A DNA stretch of 64,000 nucleotides, from NCBI GenBank assembly GCA_022071945.1, contig JAJVIN010000002.1:40941-104940 (forward strand). The letters run 5' to 3'. The notes beneath the pieces are model-generated. The model searched no databases. It was not told the origin of the DNA and saw nothing but the letters and a program-made list of their open reading frames with translations. Shown here in pieces: positions 43,300-52,330 of the stretch (the stretch's first letter is position 1; the number at the start of each line of letters is the position of its first letter). The stretch is from Thermoanaerobaculia bacterium (GTDB taxonomy: Bacteria; Acidobacteriota; Thermoanaerobaculia; UBA5066). The position numbers and the translations under genes were made by a program.

Positions 43300-44199
43300 T
43301 CAGCGAATACCGAGGAGATCCCTGACCTTGGGGGGCAACTGCGCCGCGGGAAGCGGTGTTGCTCCGGCCGCCCTCGCCTCCGTGAACTCGGTGAGCGCCC
43401 TGTCCTTCAGGGCCGCGTCGGGCTGTGGGAGCGCGAAGTAGAGGGAGGCCAGCGAGTAGGCGAAAAAGAGCCTGGCCGACGGGTTCTTGACATGGATGGG
43501 CTCGAGGACCGACTGGGATTCCCGGTACTTTCCGGCGAGATAGAGCCGGATGCCGCTCCTGAGGACGTCCCTGGAAGGGTCCGGGCCGGCGGCCGCCGTG
43601 GCGGCAGGCCGAGCCACGGCGGCGGTCGGCTGGACGGGAACGAGGGGCGGCAGCGTCGGAACGAGGACGGCGACTCGCGCCGCCGTCGGTGTGGGGGCCG
43701 CTGTGGTCGGAGCCGGCCGGCCTGCCGGTGTCGCGATGACCGGGAGTTCGTCCTTCCTCACGACAGCCACGACCGTCGGCTGCGGTGCGGCCGGAACGGG
43801 AGCCAGGCGGGCTTCCAGCCGTGATTGCGCGCGCTCGAGCATCGATTTCAGCCCCGAGCGGCCGAGCACGGCACCCTGACGGCGTGATTCCCTGAGGGCC
43901 TTCTGCGCTTCCTCGGGTTGGTTCAGCTTCTCCAGGGCCAGCCCGAGATAGAGGTGGGGGGCGTAATCCACCATGTTGAGACCCTTGGGGCTCTTGAATT
44001 TCTCGAGACCTTCCTCCGGGTCGTCCTGGATCGCGATCCTCATCTTCGAGACGACACTCGACCAGTCGCTGGCGATGAAGGCGTTCTGTCCCTCGACGTA
44101 CGCAGTGCGGCCAGCAGGACTGCCGGCGAGAAGTCCACGGGCTGGCAGGAGGACGAGGAGGCCCGCAAGGAGAAGGCGGAGAACCGAATCAGGGCGCAT
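43300..44199 (-). CDS. Secreted TPR-like repeat protein, kinase-paired
   Basis: 299 residues. A signal peptide (LLLAGLLVLLPARGLLA) is followed by TPR-like helices (VDYAPHLYLGLALEKLNQPEEAQKAL, quoted in part), a Pro/Thr/Val-rich linker and C-terminal helices (LRSGIRLYLAGKYRESQSVL). Same plan as the gene at 40624, and it also accompanies a Ser/Thr kinase, here in the same operon: its ATG at 44199 overlaps the kinase end by 11 bp. Likely a periplasmic partner of the kinase's outer domain. Function unknown. Confidence 0.65.
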   Translation of the reverse strand: MRPDSVLRLLLAGLLVLLPARGLLAGSPAGRTAYVEGQNAFIASDWSSVVSKMRIAIQDDPEEGLEKFKSPKGLNMVDYAPHLYLGLALEKLNQPEEAQKALRESRRQGAVLGRSGLKSMLERAQSRLEARLAPVPAAPQPTVVAVVRKDELPVIATPAGRPAPTTAAPTPTAARVAVLVPTLPPLVPVQPTAAVARPAATAAAGPDPSRDVLRSGIRLYLAGKYRESQSVLEPIHVKNPSARLFFAYSLASLYFALPQPDAALKDRALTEFTEARAAGATPLPAAQLPPKVRDLLGIR

Positions 44200-45757
44200 A
44201 TTGAAGGACGATGTTCTCCGGATCGAATCCGGGGAGGTTCTGGTGGACATGCGTTTCCTCGGACGCTCGGACTTCGACATCGAGCTTCATCTCGGTTCCG
44301 GGGGAGAGTCCGGGACCCCGGAAATGGAACGAGTAGCGCCCCGACGGCAGCGTCAGCCTGACGGGAGTCTGAAACGGAGTCCCTGCCAGGGCGACCGGTT
44401 TGCCTGCCGAGTCGGAGACCGATGAGACCTCCGCCCAGGGGCTGGCCGTGAACAGGACGGTGCCGGGTGGGGGAGGCGGGGGGGCGGGGCGCAATCCAGG
44501 TACCGCGAAGTACGCGAGAGTCCCTCCTGCCCCGAGGATGACCACGGCCGCCGACACCAGAAGCCAGAGGAGCTTGCGATTCTTCTGGCCCTCGGAACCC
44601 TTTGAAGGGAAGGACTCGTGCGCGGGCGGTGTGTGCCGGGGGGCCGTGGGCAAGGGCCGGGTTTCCCGGCCAGGCGGGGCCTCCAGGCTGTAGTCGCCCA
44701 TGTTGACGGCTTCGGACCCTCCCGAGGTCGGCTCGTCGTAAATCTCCTGTTTCCCGTGGGGCTTTCCGTGGGGTGCCGCCGCCTTCGGCCGGTGGGCGCT
44801 CATGTCGAGGCGCTCGGTCTCGCCGTGGAGCTCGCCGTGGGCAGGAGGAATCCAGGGGTTTCCGTTCTCGTCGGTTGCCTGGTTGGGATACGGCCGGCCG
44901 GCCAGGACGTCCTCCAGAATCCGCTGAAGGACTTGCCCGAGCTCCTCGGCGGTGGCCCAGCGGTCTTCCCGCTTCTTTTCCAGGGCCTTCAGGACGCAAG
45001 CCCGAACGGCGAACGGGACGATCCCGTCGGGATCCGTTTCGGCAAAAGAGCGGGGCGGGTTGCGAATGTGACCCAGGATGTACCCCTGCATCGAGTCCGC
45101 GTTCACGGCGAACTGGCCGGTCAGGAATTGGTAGAGAACGCAGCCGAGCGAGTAGATGTCGCTGCGTCCGTCGATCTTCTCCCCCTTTGCCAGGACGCCG
45201 AGCTGCTCGGGCGAGCTGTAGCGGATCTTCCCGACGAACATCCCCGTCTCGGTGAGACCTTCTTCCTTGATTTCCTTGGCGACTCCGAGGTCGATCAGCT
45301 TTACCCGAAAGGTGCCGTCCGCCACCTTCTGCAGCATGATGTTCTCTGGGGAGATGTCGCGGTGGACGATGCTCTTGCTGTGGAGGTACGCGAGGGCGTC
45401 CAGGGTCTGAACGGCGATTTCCAGGACCTCGGCGACCGAGAGTCGTTTTCTGAGGCGCGCGAACTCGGTCAGGTTGAACCCGTCGATGAACTCCATCGAC
45501 ATCGCCATCTGGCCGTCCTTGGTCGGGAAGAACTCGTGGACGGTCGCGATGTTCGGGTGGCGCAGGGAGGTCGCCAGCCGAGCCTCCCTCTTGAACCGGT
45601 TCATGCTCCGTTCATCGGTCTGCCCGTGGGCCTTCATCGTCTTGACGACACGGATCTCGTTCCGGGGGATGTAGTGGGCCTTGAAGATCGCCCCCATCCC
45701 CCCTTCCTTGATCTTCTCGAGGATCTCGTACCGTCCGTCCAGGATCTCGCTCATCAA
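44189..45757 (-). CDS. Membrane Ser/Thr protein kinase
   Basis: 522 residues. The kinase domain (8-270) has the glycine loop KEGGMGAIF, Lys39 (VVKTMK), the catalytic loop HRDISPENIM and LIDLGVAK, where DLG replaces DFG. A hydrophilic stretch (about 300-400) follows, then a membrane helix (LLWLLVSAAVVILGAGGTLA) and a small beta-rich outer domain (GTVLFTASPWAEVSSV, PEGA-like). The catalytic Asp residues are present, so it should be active. It starts at the first of two ATGs (45757 or 45754). Paralogous in plan to the kinase at 41740; together with the two TPR proteins they form a duplicated cassette. Confidence 0.88.
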   Translation of the reverse strand: MMSEILDGRYEILEKIKEGGMGAIFKAHYIPRNEIRVVKTMKAHGQTDERSMNRFKREARLATSLRHPNIATVHEFFPTKDGQMAMSMEFIDGFNLTEFARLRKRLSVAEVLEIAVQTLDALAYLHSKSIVHRDISPENIMLQKVADGTFRVKLIDLGVAKEIKEEGLTETGMFVGKIRYSSPEQLGVLAKGEKIDGRSDIYSLGCVLYQFLTGQFAVNADSMQGYILGHIRNPPRSFAETDPDGIVPFAVRACVLKALEKKREDRWATAEELGQVLQRILEDVLAGRPYPNQATDENGNPWIPPAHGELHGETERLDMSAHRPKAAAPHGKPHGKQEIYDEPTSGGSEAVNMGDYSLEAPPGRETRPLPTAPRHTPPAHESFPSKGSEGQKNRKLLWLLVSAAVVILGAGGTLAYFAVPGLRPAPPPPPPGTVLFTASPWAEVSSVSDSAGKPVALAGTPFQTPVRLTLPSGRYSFHFRGPGLSPGTEMKLDVEVRASEETHVHQNLPGFDPENIVLQYAP

Positions 45758-45806
45758 CTCCTCGCGCGACGCCCTCGGGCGTAGCCCCTATTCTGAGGGA
45801 ACTCGG

Positions 45807-45828
45807 GACCGGATTCTCGACCGGATTC
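45807..45828. repeat. Direct repeat GACCGGATTC in the kinase-hemerythrin gap
   Basis: GACCGGATTC occurs at 45807-45816 and again at 45819-45828, a 12-bp period, in the 176-bp divergent gap between the kinase (reverse) and hemerythrin (forward) genes. Direct half-sites about one helical turn apart are typical of response-regulator operators. Reader unknown. Confidence 0.4.
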
Positions 45829-45933
45829 GTGTCTGATTTTGAGAAGAATCGGCTCCGGTGTGATTCAAACAGTTCACAAAAGAGATCATCCGGCTCATTT
45901 CTTTCGTCTCCCTCCGCGAACTACAGTTACCGC

Positions 45934-46455
45934 ATGAAGAGGCAGACGGGGATAGGAGAGCACGTCGACCCGGCTCACACGAACCAGGGTCCCCTTTCGA
46001 ACGGGTTGAACAGGGCTCATGAAGGCCTGAATCGATCCCTTCGCGTTCTGGACAGGAGAATCGCCGGCGAATCGACGCGGGACGAAATCGCGGAGGCCTT
46101 CAGTCATTTCGCCCGAACGCTCGGGAACCATTTTCGGTTCGAGGAAGAGGAGCTCTTTCCAAACCTCCTCCTGGTGACGGGTAACCAGGCCCGTGCCGCC
46201 ATCGATGTCCTGCTTCAAGAACACGTGGAGTTGATGCGCCGGCTCGAGATCCTCAGCCAGGCCATCGCCTCGGGCCGGGACCCGAAGGAGAGCTTCGACG
46301 CTTTTCGCAAGCTCATGTCGAGCCATCAGGCCCGGGAGATGTCCCTCGTCTACCCTCTCTCGAACATGCTGCTTCCGCCCTCTGTTCGGCAACTCCTGGC
46401 CGCGCACATCGAGGAAACAGAGGCTCCCGCCCGCCGCGGACGCTCTTCTTCCTGA
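45934..46455 (+). CDS. Hemerythrin HHE domain protein
   Basis: 173 residues. The four-helix bundle ligands of a non-heme diiron site are visible: the His of NRAHEGLNRSL, HFRFEEEELFP (His, Glu), QEHVELMRRLE (His, Glu) and SSHQAREMSLVYPL (His, Glu). Such proteins sense or store O2/NO or buffer iron in the cytoplasm. The ATG at 45934 (MKRQTGIGEH) is chosen because the open frame upstream is low in conservation. Convergent with queE, alone in its transcription unit. Confidence 0.85.
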   Translation: MKRQTGIGEHVDPAHTNQGPLSNGLNRAHEGLNRSLRVLDRRIAGESTRDEIAEAFSHFARTLGNHFRFEEEELFPNLLLVTGNQARAAIDVLLQEHVELMRRLEILSQAIASGRDPKESFDAFRKLMSSHQAREMSLVYPLSNMLLPPSVRQLLAAHIEETEAPARRGRSSS

Positions 46456-46481
46456 AAGGGTCCGGGCCGCGCCCGGAACCC

Positions 46482-47120
46482 TCACGGAAGACCCACGAGC
46501 TTGTGGGTCTGCAAGCTGAGCCTCCACTGGGGGTTCTTCTTGCAGGTCTCGATGGCGAGGCGGGTGTTGTCCTCCCGCGAGGGTCCGTCCATCGGCTGGA
46601 GATAGAAGCTCGAGAACCCGAGCCCGGCGAACAGCTCTGGAGGCGCTCCGGCCTGGGGGTAGACGAGCTTCAGCTCGTTGCCGGCCGTCACCACGAGCGG
46701 CGCGCCCGCCTTGGGGCTGACCGTCACCCAGTCGACTCCCGCTGGCACCTGCCTCGTCCCGTTGGTCTCGACCGCGACTTCAAAGCTGTGCTCGTGGAGA
46801 AGCTGGCAAAGCGCCTCGTCGAGCTGGAGCAGGGGTTCTCCCCCCGTGAAGACGACGTACCGGCCTCCGGCTTTCCCGGCGGTCTCCCTCCAGCAGCTGT
46901 CGATCGCTCCGGCCAGCTCTCGAGCCGAAGCGAATCTTCCGCCCCCGGGTCCGTCCGTCCCGACGAAGTCCGTATCACAGAACTGGCAGATGGCCCGGGC
47001 GCGGTCTTCCTCGCGTCCGGTCCAGAGATTGCACCCCGTGAAACGGCAAAAGACCGCCGCTCGGCCTGTCTGCGCCCCCTCGCCCTGAAGCGTGTAGTAG
47101 ATCTCCTTGACGCTGTACAC
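46482..47120 (-). CDS. queE: 7-carboxy-7-deazaguanine synthase
   Basis: Radical SAM enzyme that rearranges 6-carboxytetrahydropterin to 7-carboxy-7-deazaguanine in queuosine synthesis. 212 residues. The cluster ligands are Cys30, Cys45 and Cys48 (C-x14-C-x2-C), the distinctive QueE spacing, preceded by YYTLQGEGAQTGR. VVFTGGEPLLQ and ETNGTRQVP follow, the latter a conserved substrate-site loop. Last gene of the reverse train; the stop of queC is 3 bp upstream. Confidence 0.95.
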   Translation of the reverse strand: MYSVKEIYYTLQGEGAQTGRAAVFCRFTGCNLWTGREEDRARAICQFCDTDFVGTDGPGGGRFASARELAGAIDSCWRETAGKAGGRYVVFTGGEPLLQLDEALCQLLHEHSFEVAVETNGTRQVPAGVDWVTVSPKAGAPLVVTAGNELKLVYPQAGAPPELFAGLGFSSFYLQPMDGPSREDNTRLAIETCKKNPQWRLSLQTHKLVGLP

Positions 47121-47123
47121 GGC

Positions 47124-47834
47124 TCAGGAATAGCGGGTCGGGTCCGGCGCGCCCGCTTCCAGGAACCCCTTCCGCCGGAGCTGGCAGGAGTCGCAGCGGC
47201 CGCACGCGAGACCTTCGGGTGACGGGTCGTAGCAGCTCGCCGTCAAGGCGTAATCGACTCCGAGAAGCGTTCCGCGACGGATGATCTCGGCCTTGGAGAG
47301 GTGAAGCAGGGGAGCGTGGATCCTGAACCGTCCCGTCCCCTCGACACCCGCCCGGGTCGCCAGATTCGCCACGCGCTCGAAGGCCGCGACGAACTCGGGA
47401 CGGCAGTCGGGGTAGCCGCTGTAGTCGAGGGCGTTGACGCCGATGAAGATGTCAAAAGAGCCGAGGACCTCCGCGAAGGCGAGCGCGAACGAGAGGAAGA
47501 TCGTGTTCCGGGCCGGCACGTACGTGATCGGGACGCCGGCTGACATCTCCGCGCCCGGACGGTCCTTCGGGACCTCGAGGTCCGCGGTGAGGGCGGACCC
47601 TCCAAAGACCCTGAGATCGATGTCGAGGATGACGTGACGCTCGACCCGGGCGCGTTCCGCCAGCCGCCGGGCGGCCTCGATCTCGATTGCGTGCCTCTGT
47701 CCGTACCGAAAGGACAGGGCACTGGGGAGAAACCCGGCCGCGACGGCCTCCGCCAGAGCGGTGGCGGAGTCGAGCCCTCCACTGAGCAAGACGACGGCGC
47801 GAGGAGGATCGGGGCGAGCTTTCTCCGCGGTCAC
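47124..47834 (-). CDS. queC: 7-cyano-7-deazaguanine synthase
   Basis: ATP-dependent conversion of carboxy-deazaguanine to preQ0; 236 residues. It has the PP-loop [16 protein letters not shown] and a C-terminal zinc site of four cysteines ([18 protein letters not shown]). [18 protein letters not shown] and [19 protein letters not shown] are also conserved in QueC. The ATG at 47834 overlaps the rpe stop by 4 bp. Directly upstream of queE, as in many bacteria. Confidence 0.96.
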   Translation of the reverse strand: MTAEKARPDPPRAVVLLSGGLDSATALAEAVAAGFLPSALSFRYGQRHAIEIEAARRLAERARVERHVILDIDLRVFGGSALTADLEVPKDRPGAEMSAGVPITYVPARNTIFLSFALAFAEVLGSFDIFIGVNALDYSGYPDCRPEFVAAFERVANLATRAGVEGTGRFRIHAPLLHLSKAEIIRRGTLLGVDYALTASCYDPSPEGLACGRCDSCQLRRKGFLEAGAPDPTRYS

Positions 47835-48568
47835 TGGCTCGCGTGATCCTGGGCGGAGGCGGCCGCAGCGCGTAGCGCCCCGATGTTCTGAAAGACGTCG
47901 CCGCCGAAGACGGCCGAGCCCGCCACGAGAACCTGCGCCCCCGCCGCGACGGCTTCTCGGGCGTTCCCTGGCTTGATCCCACCGTCGACCTCGAGAAAGG
48001 CTGAGGGGTTGACGTCGTCGAGCATCTTCCTGAGCCGCTCTATCTTCCTCGTGGAGCTCGGGATGTACGACTGCCCGCCAAAGCCCGGATTCACCGACAT
48101 CACGAGGACGTTCCCGACGTAGGGGAGGATTTCCTCGAGAGTAGACAGCGGCGTGGCCGGGTTCAGCGTGACTCCGGGCGTGACGCCCAGAGCGCGAATC
48201 GCCTGGATGGAGCGGTGCAGATGCCGGCTCGCCTCGACGTGGACCGTCAGGACGTCCGCTCCGGCCTTGGCGAAATCCGCGATGTACCGGTCAGGCTCCT
48301 CGATCATGAGGTGGACGTCGAGGATGACCTTCCGCTCGCGGCAGTACTCGCGGAGCGCCTCGACGATCAGGGGTCCGATGGTGAGGTTCGGGACGAAGTG
48401 ACCGTCCATGACGTCGACGTGAAGCCACTCGGCGCCCGCGTCCACAGCCTCGGCCACGTGAGCCCGAAGGCGGCCGAAGTCCGCGGAGAGAATGCTAGGA
48501 GCGATCAGGACTTTCCGGGCCTCGCCCGGCCTGGGGTGTGCGGTTTCGGGGATCATGGCGGTTCTCAT
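47831..48568 (-). CDS. rpe: Ribulose-phosphate 3-epimerase
   Basis: Interconverts ribulose- and xylulose-5-phosphate in the pentose phosphate pathway. 245 residues, TIM barrel with [57 protein letters not shown] and [11 protein letters not shown], all family hallmarks with the catalytic Asp pair. Two ATGs (48568 and 48556) compete for the start. A rho-independent signal is not seen between it and dprA, 11 bp upstream. Confidence 0.96.
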   Translation of the reverse strand: MRTAMIPETAHPRPGEARKVLIAPSILSADFGRLRAHVAEAVDAGAEWLHVDVMDGHFVPNLTIGPLIVEALREYCRERKVILDVHLMIEEPDRYIADFAKAGADVLTVHVEASRHLHRSIQAIRALGVTPGVTLNPATPLSTLEEILPYVGNVLVMSVNPGFGGQSYIPSSTRKIERLRKMLDDVNPSAFLEVDGGIKPGNAREAVAAGAQVLVAGSAVFGGDVFQNIGALRAAAASAQDHASQ

Positions 48569-48579
48569 TCTCCGTCGCG

Positions 48580-49467
48580 TTACGCGGACGGACCAAGTAC
48601 ACCCGGTTTGAGGCCGAGCACGAATGCCGACAGCTCCTCGCGGGTTGCGTAAACACAGGCTCCCTGCTCCCGCAACACCGTTGCGGCCTCTCCGAGGCCC
48701 TCGCCGCTCTCGGCTCGGGGCACCGCGACCGGCCGCCCGAGCTTCATCGCCCAGCGGGCCGTGGAGAGTGAGCCGCTGACCTTGCGGCCCTCGATCACGA
48801 TCACGGCGAGCGAGAGGCCCGCGATGATCCTGTTGCGGGTCGGAAAGAACTTCGGTGCGGGGGGAGTTCCGGGCAAGAGCTCGGAGACCAGGGCGCCGGT
48901 CGTCGCAATCGACTCGAAGAGAGCACGGTGCGAGGCCGGATAGACGACGTCGACTCCGGTCCCGAGCGCGGCCACCGTGAAGCCGGAGGCCGCCAGCGCG
49001 GACGCGTGGGCCCGTCCATCGATGCCTCGCGCGCCTCCACTGGCGATGCCGAATCCTCTCTCGACAAGCTCCCGCGCCGCCTCATCCGCCCGGCTGAGCC
49101 CGGTCTCGGAACATTCCCGGGCCCCGACCACGGCCACCAGGGGACGCAAGAGGATCTCGGGTCCGCCGCGGACGAAAAGGACGGGAGGCGGCTCGGACAT
49201 CTCTGACAGGCGCGGAGGGTAGCCGGGAGAGCCGAAGATCAAAACCGTTCCCCCAGCCCCGAGGAACTCCTGGGCTTTCTCGAGTCCCGCCTCCGTCCCC
49301 GATTTGGGCTGCCGCCTCTTTTCCGTCGATTCCTTCTCGAGAGTTTCCTCGGCGGCCCGGGCCGATCCGTGCTGCCCGATGAGGAGCTTGAAACGGGCCG
49401 CTCCGATGCCGGGCCTTCGGGAGAGCCTGAGGGCCGCCAGAGCCTCTTCGATCTCGCCAGGTGACAC
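48580..49467 (-). CDS. dprA: DNA processing protein DprA
   Basis: Loads RecA on incoming single-stranded DNA in natural transformation; 295 residues. The Rossmann core has VVGARECSETGLSRADEAA, IASGGARGIDGRAH, LGTGVDVVYPASHRALF, SELLPGTPPAPKFFPTRNR and VIEGRKVSGSLSTARWA. The usual VPG after the last motif reads VPR here. The GTG at 49467 begins 10 bp after the preceding gene; upstream codons in frame overlap it and look unconserved. A SAM-like N-terminal part is present. Whether the organism is competent is unknown, but PilT is also present. Confidence 0.93.
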   Translation of the reverse strand: MSPGEIEEALAALRLSRRPGIGAARFKLLIGQHGSARAAEETLEKESTEKRRQPKSGTEAGLEKAQEFLGAGGTVLIFGSPGYPPRLSEMSEPPPVLFVRGGPEILLRPLVAVVGARECSETGLSRADEAARELVERGFGIASGGARGIDGRAHASALAASGFTVAALGTGVDVVYPASHRALFESIATTGALVSELLPGTPPAPKFFPTRNRIIAGLSLAVIVIEGRKVSGSLSTARWAMKLGRPVAVPRAESGEGLGEAATVLREQGACVYATREELSAFVLGLKPGVLGPSA

Positions 49468-49477
49468 GAAGACCGTC

Positions 49478-50452
49478 CTAGCCAGAGGCCCGAGTCTGGC
49501 GGCGCGAATAGACGGGAACGAGAAACGGGACGGCATAGTCGACACCGGGCAGGTCGGCCTTGACCTCGATCTCCCAGAATCGTGGACTCGTCTGCCCGTA
49601 GAGGCGCGTCGAGAGGTCCTTTTCCGGGAGCGCAAACGCGAGCTCGAGCCTGGCCAGAGGATCCGATTTGCGAGAGAGTTTCAGGATTCCGGCCGCGCCT
49701 CCTGTCCCGAAATAGATCTCGTGTGGTTCAAACACCCGCTGGTCCTCGTAGACGCTGTACACCGTCTGGGTCGTCTTTCCGTTTGAGCTCTCCTGGACCT
49801 GCTCGAAGCAACTCAGGGTCACGGTCAGCTTTGTGAGCCCCCTCAGCCGGTCCGTGTCGAGAAGAGCGGCCTCGAGTGTCTCGCCGGTGAAGTAGGGAAA
49901 TCGCCGGAACGCGAGGCGCGAGTCGCCGAACTTGAGGCCCTGGAGCATCTGGTAGATCCACATCACCACTCCACCCAGAAGCAGCAGATCGAAGATCCCG
50001 ACGATGAACATCCCGAACCAGATGCGTCCGCCCCAGACGACGGCGTTGAAAGGGGCGAGAAAAACGGCGAGGAAGAGGAGCCCGAAAAAAGTCCCGGTGG
50101 TCTGCTTTCCGGCGGAGTGATGGGCTCCTCCGGGATCCCACTTGTAGTCCCAGAGCCACGGCTCGTCCGGGTGAAGAACCTGTTGCTTCTTTCGGTAGCG
50201 CGCCGCGAGAAGCTGCCGGATCCCCGCCGCGACGACGAGGAGCCCGGAGGCGGCGAAAGCCCCTCCGGTCAGGAGCATGACGCCTCGGGGCTCATCGCTC
50301 TCGGCGGAGAAGCTGCCCATCAGGGCCATCGTGAAGATCCCGATCCCGACACCCAGGAATGGGAGGCCGAAGAGGACGATGCACCCTCCGGCGCTGCCGG
50401 TGGCGCCGGGAGCCGTCTTGCCCTCCACTCGTTTTCTCTCGAAGGTGGCCAC
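49478..50452 (-). CDS. Membrane protein of unknown function
   Basis: 324 residues with about four hydrophobic segments: GGCIVLFGLPFLGVGIGIF, VMLLTGGAFAASGLLVVAA, FFGLLFLAVFLAPFNAVVW and MFIVGIFDLLLLGGVVMWI. The C-terminal half is a soluble beta-rich domain (YFTGETLEAALLDTDRL, LTVTLSCFEQVQES). The layout resembles DUF3592-type or arrestin-like membrane proteins, but I cannot assign it. It lies between the ADP-ribosylglycohydrolase and dprA genes. Confidence 0.7.
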   Translation of the reverse strand: MATFERKRVEGKTAPGATGSAGGCIVLFGLPFLGVGIGIFTMALMGSFSAESDEPRGVMLLTGGAFAASGLLVVAAGIRQLLAARYRKKQQVLHPDEPWLWDYKWDPGGAHHSAGKQTTGTFFGLLFLAVFLAPFNAVVWGGRIWFGMFIVGIFDLLLLGGVVMWIYQMLQGLKFGDSRLAFRRFPYFTGETLEAALLDTDRLRGLTKLTVTLSCFEQVQESSNGKTTQTVYSVYEDQRVFEPHEIYFGTGGAAGILKLSRKSDPLARLELAFALPEKDLSTRLYGQTSPRFWEIEVKADLPGVDYAVPFLVPVYSRRQTRASG

Positions 50453-50516
50453 GAGCGGATCTTACCCGTCCATCGGAAGCGGCGGACGGCCTCGAGGGCC
50501 CGCCGCGGCCTGCCGC

Positions 50517-51581
50517 TCAATACGGCGGGAAGAGCCTCCTGAAGCCATGAGCGAGCACGAGGACGAGAAAGACAACATTTCGAAGAAGGAGGGGCACCAC
50601 GGGAAGGCCAGGAGGGCGCCGCGCGGGTCCGGACGGGAGGACCTCCACCAGCGCCGGGCCGAGCCGCTCGAGCCACTGGAGCGTCCGGGGCCACTCGGCG
50701 AGGCCCGCGCGCCACCGGCCGGTCAGCTGCAAGGGTCCCGTCCCCGCTCCCACGATCCCGCCCGTGATGGCCGCGACCGTGTCGGCGTCGCCTCCGGCGA
50801 GGACCGCGGCGCAAAGAGCTGCGGGAAGGTCGCCGGGGTGGCTCCACGAGGCATGCAGGGAGACCGGGACCGTGTGCGAGATGAAGCCCGTGACTCCTCT
50901 CTCGAGGCCAACGGACTGAGCAAAGTCCGGCGTCGATTCGCCCTTCTGCGCGCTCCGCGCGGCGGAGGCGATGAGGTGCGAGAGTTCGGGATCCATCGTC
51001 GTCACCTGGTCTTTCAGAACGGCGAGGAAGGCCTCAGGGGACGGGTCGCCGAGGGCCGATTGACGCGCGGCCAAAGCGACGATGAACGCCCCTTGCTCCG
51101 CTCTCGGATCGGTGTGGGTCAACCGGGTCGACTCCCGAACCAGGACCCGCAGGCGGGAGAGGTCCGAAACGGCCGCCCCCAGAATCGGACTTCGCATCGC
51201 GGGTCCGTTCCCGGCCGAGAAGACCCCGCTGCGAGAAGGCGGGATCCCCACCCAGAGTTTCAGGATGCTCCGGAGTGTGGCGAACCCCACTCCGGCTGGC
51301 AGGGCGAGGAGCCAGAACCGGAGCCTTCTGGCGAGAGCCCTGGCGAACAACCCCGGCTCCCCTCCGCTCTCGATGAGGGCCTGTACCGTCATCGCGGCGT
51401 GCTCGGTGTCGTCCGAGAACATCCCCCTTCCACCGGGGACGAGGCGGTAGGGCTCGGGCTCTCCGAGGAGGCGGCGCGCGCGCCGCGATGAGAGCCCCTC
51501 GTACGGGAGCCCGAGGGCGTCCCCGGCGGCCAGACCCAGCAGGCTGCCCGTGATGGCCTCGACGCTTCCGGGGCCCGTCAC
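50517..51581 (-). CDS. ADP-ribosylglycohydrolase family protein
   Basis: 354 residues. It has the family's metal-binding and substrate motifs: LLGLAAGDALGLPYEG, MFSDDTEHAAMTV and AGGDADTVAAITGGIVGA, plus THTDPRAEQGA. Such enzymes remove ADP-ribose from proteins or DNA (DraG/ARH-like). The GTG at 51581 has a near-ideal GGAGGTGAT in front, which overlaps the stop of the LytTR regulator gene, so the two are coupled. A C-terminal hydrophobic stretch (VVPLLLRNVVFLVLVLA) is unusual and suggests membrane association. Confidence 0.87.
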   Translation of the reverse strand: MTGPGSVEAITGSLLGLAAGDALGLPYEGLSSRRARRLLGEPEPYRLVPGGRGMFSDDTEHAAMTVQALIESGGEPGLFARALARRLRFWLLALPAGVGFATLRSILKLWVGIPPSRSGVFSAGNGPAMRSPILGAAVSDLSRLRVLVRESTRLTHTDPRAEQGAFIVALAARQSALGDPSPEAFLAVLKDQVTTMDPELSHLIASAARSAQKGESTPDFAQSVGLERGVTGFISHTVPVSLHASWSHPGDLPAALCAAVLAGGDADTVAAITGGIVGAGTGPLQLTGRWRAGLAEWPRTLQWLERLGPALVEVLPSGPARRPPGLPVVPLLLRNVVFLVLVLAHGFRRLFPPY

Positions 51582-51582
51582 A

Positions 51583-52329
51583 TCACCTCCTGCCCGAGAG
51601 AATCTCTCGGAGGCGGGACGCGCCTGCCCGGCTCACGGGAATCTCGGTCCCACAGATGAGAATCGCCGTTCCCGGCTCGAGCCGGGTGAGCTTCTCGACA
51701 TTGATGATGTACGAGCGGTGGACCCGGATGAACCGGGCGGGATCGAGCGCGGACTCCAGGCTCGCCAGGGTCTGCTGCTTCATGTGTCCCTTGCCGCCGC
51801 TGACGATCCGCACGTAGTCGTCCTGTGCCTCGATGTAGTCGATCCGTGAGGAGGGCAGGATGGTGATCTGGGATCCGTCCTTGATCGCGATCCGCGTGAG
51901 GTGTTTCTGGGGAGAGCGGGCGAGGGCGGCCACGGCCGGAGCATCCACGACGGGGCCGTCCTGACTTCGTGCCGTCCGCGCGGCGCGCTTCAGGGCCTCG
52001 TCGAAGCGTCCCTTGTCGAACGGCTTGAGGAGATAGTCGACCGCGTGCACGGCGAACGCCTTGACGGCGTACTGGTCGTAGGCGGTCGTGAAGATCACGG
52101 CCGGTTGCGGGTCCATCAGCTCGAGGGCCTCGAACCCGTTCAGTTTCGGCATCTCGATATCGAGAAGAACGATGTCCGGCTTGAGGGCGAGTGCCGCGCG
52201 CGCCGCGTCGAAGCCGTTCTCGAACTCGCCGCAGATCTCCACGTCCGGATGAGACGAGAGGAACTCCTTCAAGAGCGCGCGGGCCAGGGGCTCGTCATCG
52301 GCGATGAGGACGCGAAGAGCCCGTTCCAA
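51583..52329 (-). CDS. LytTR-family response regulator
   Basis: 248 residues: receiver domain (1-125) with the acidic pair LIADDEPLARALL, phosphoacceptor Asp in DIVLLDIEMPKLNG, TTAYDQYAV and the conserved Lys in YLLKPFD; a LytTR DNA-binding domain follows (about 145-248; KDGSQITILPSSRIDYIEA, FIRVHRSYIINVEKL). The start is a TTG at 52329, 1 bp after the sensor kinase stop. Partner of the upstream LytS-like kinase. Confidence 0.92.
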   Translation of the reverse strand: MERALRVLIADDEPLARALLKEFLSSHPDVEICGEFENGFDAARAALALKPDIVLLDIEMPKLNGFEALELMDPQPAVIFTTAYDQYAVKAFAVHAVDYLLKPFDKGRFDEALKRAARTARSQDGPVVDAPAVAALARSPQKHLTRIAIKDGSQITILPSSRIDYIEAQDDYVRIVSGGKGHMKQQTLASLESALDPARFIRVHRSYIINVEKLTRLEPGTAILICGTEIPVSRAGASRLREILSGRR

Positions 52330-52330
52330 T

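Noticed and set aside
44189..45757. Kinase pseudogene because of DLG in place of DFG and Ser for Lys in the catalytic loop
   Set aside because: The metal-binding Asp and catalytic Asp are kept, and HRDxSPxN is common in bacterial kinases of this kind.
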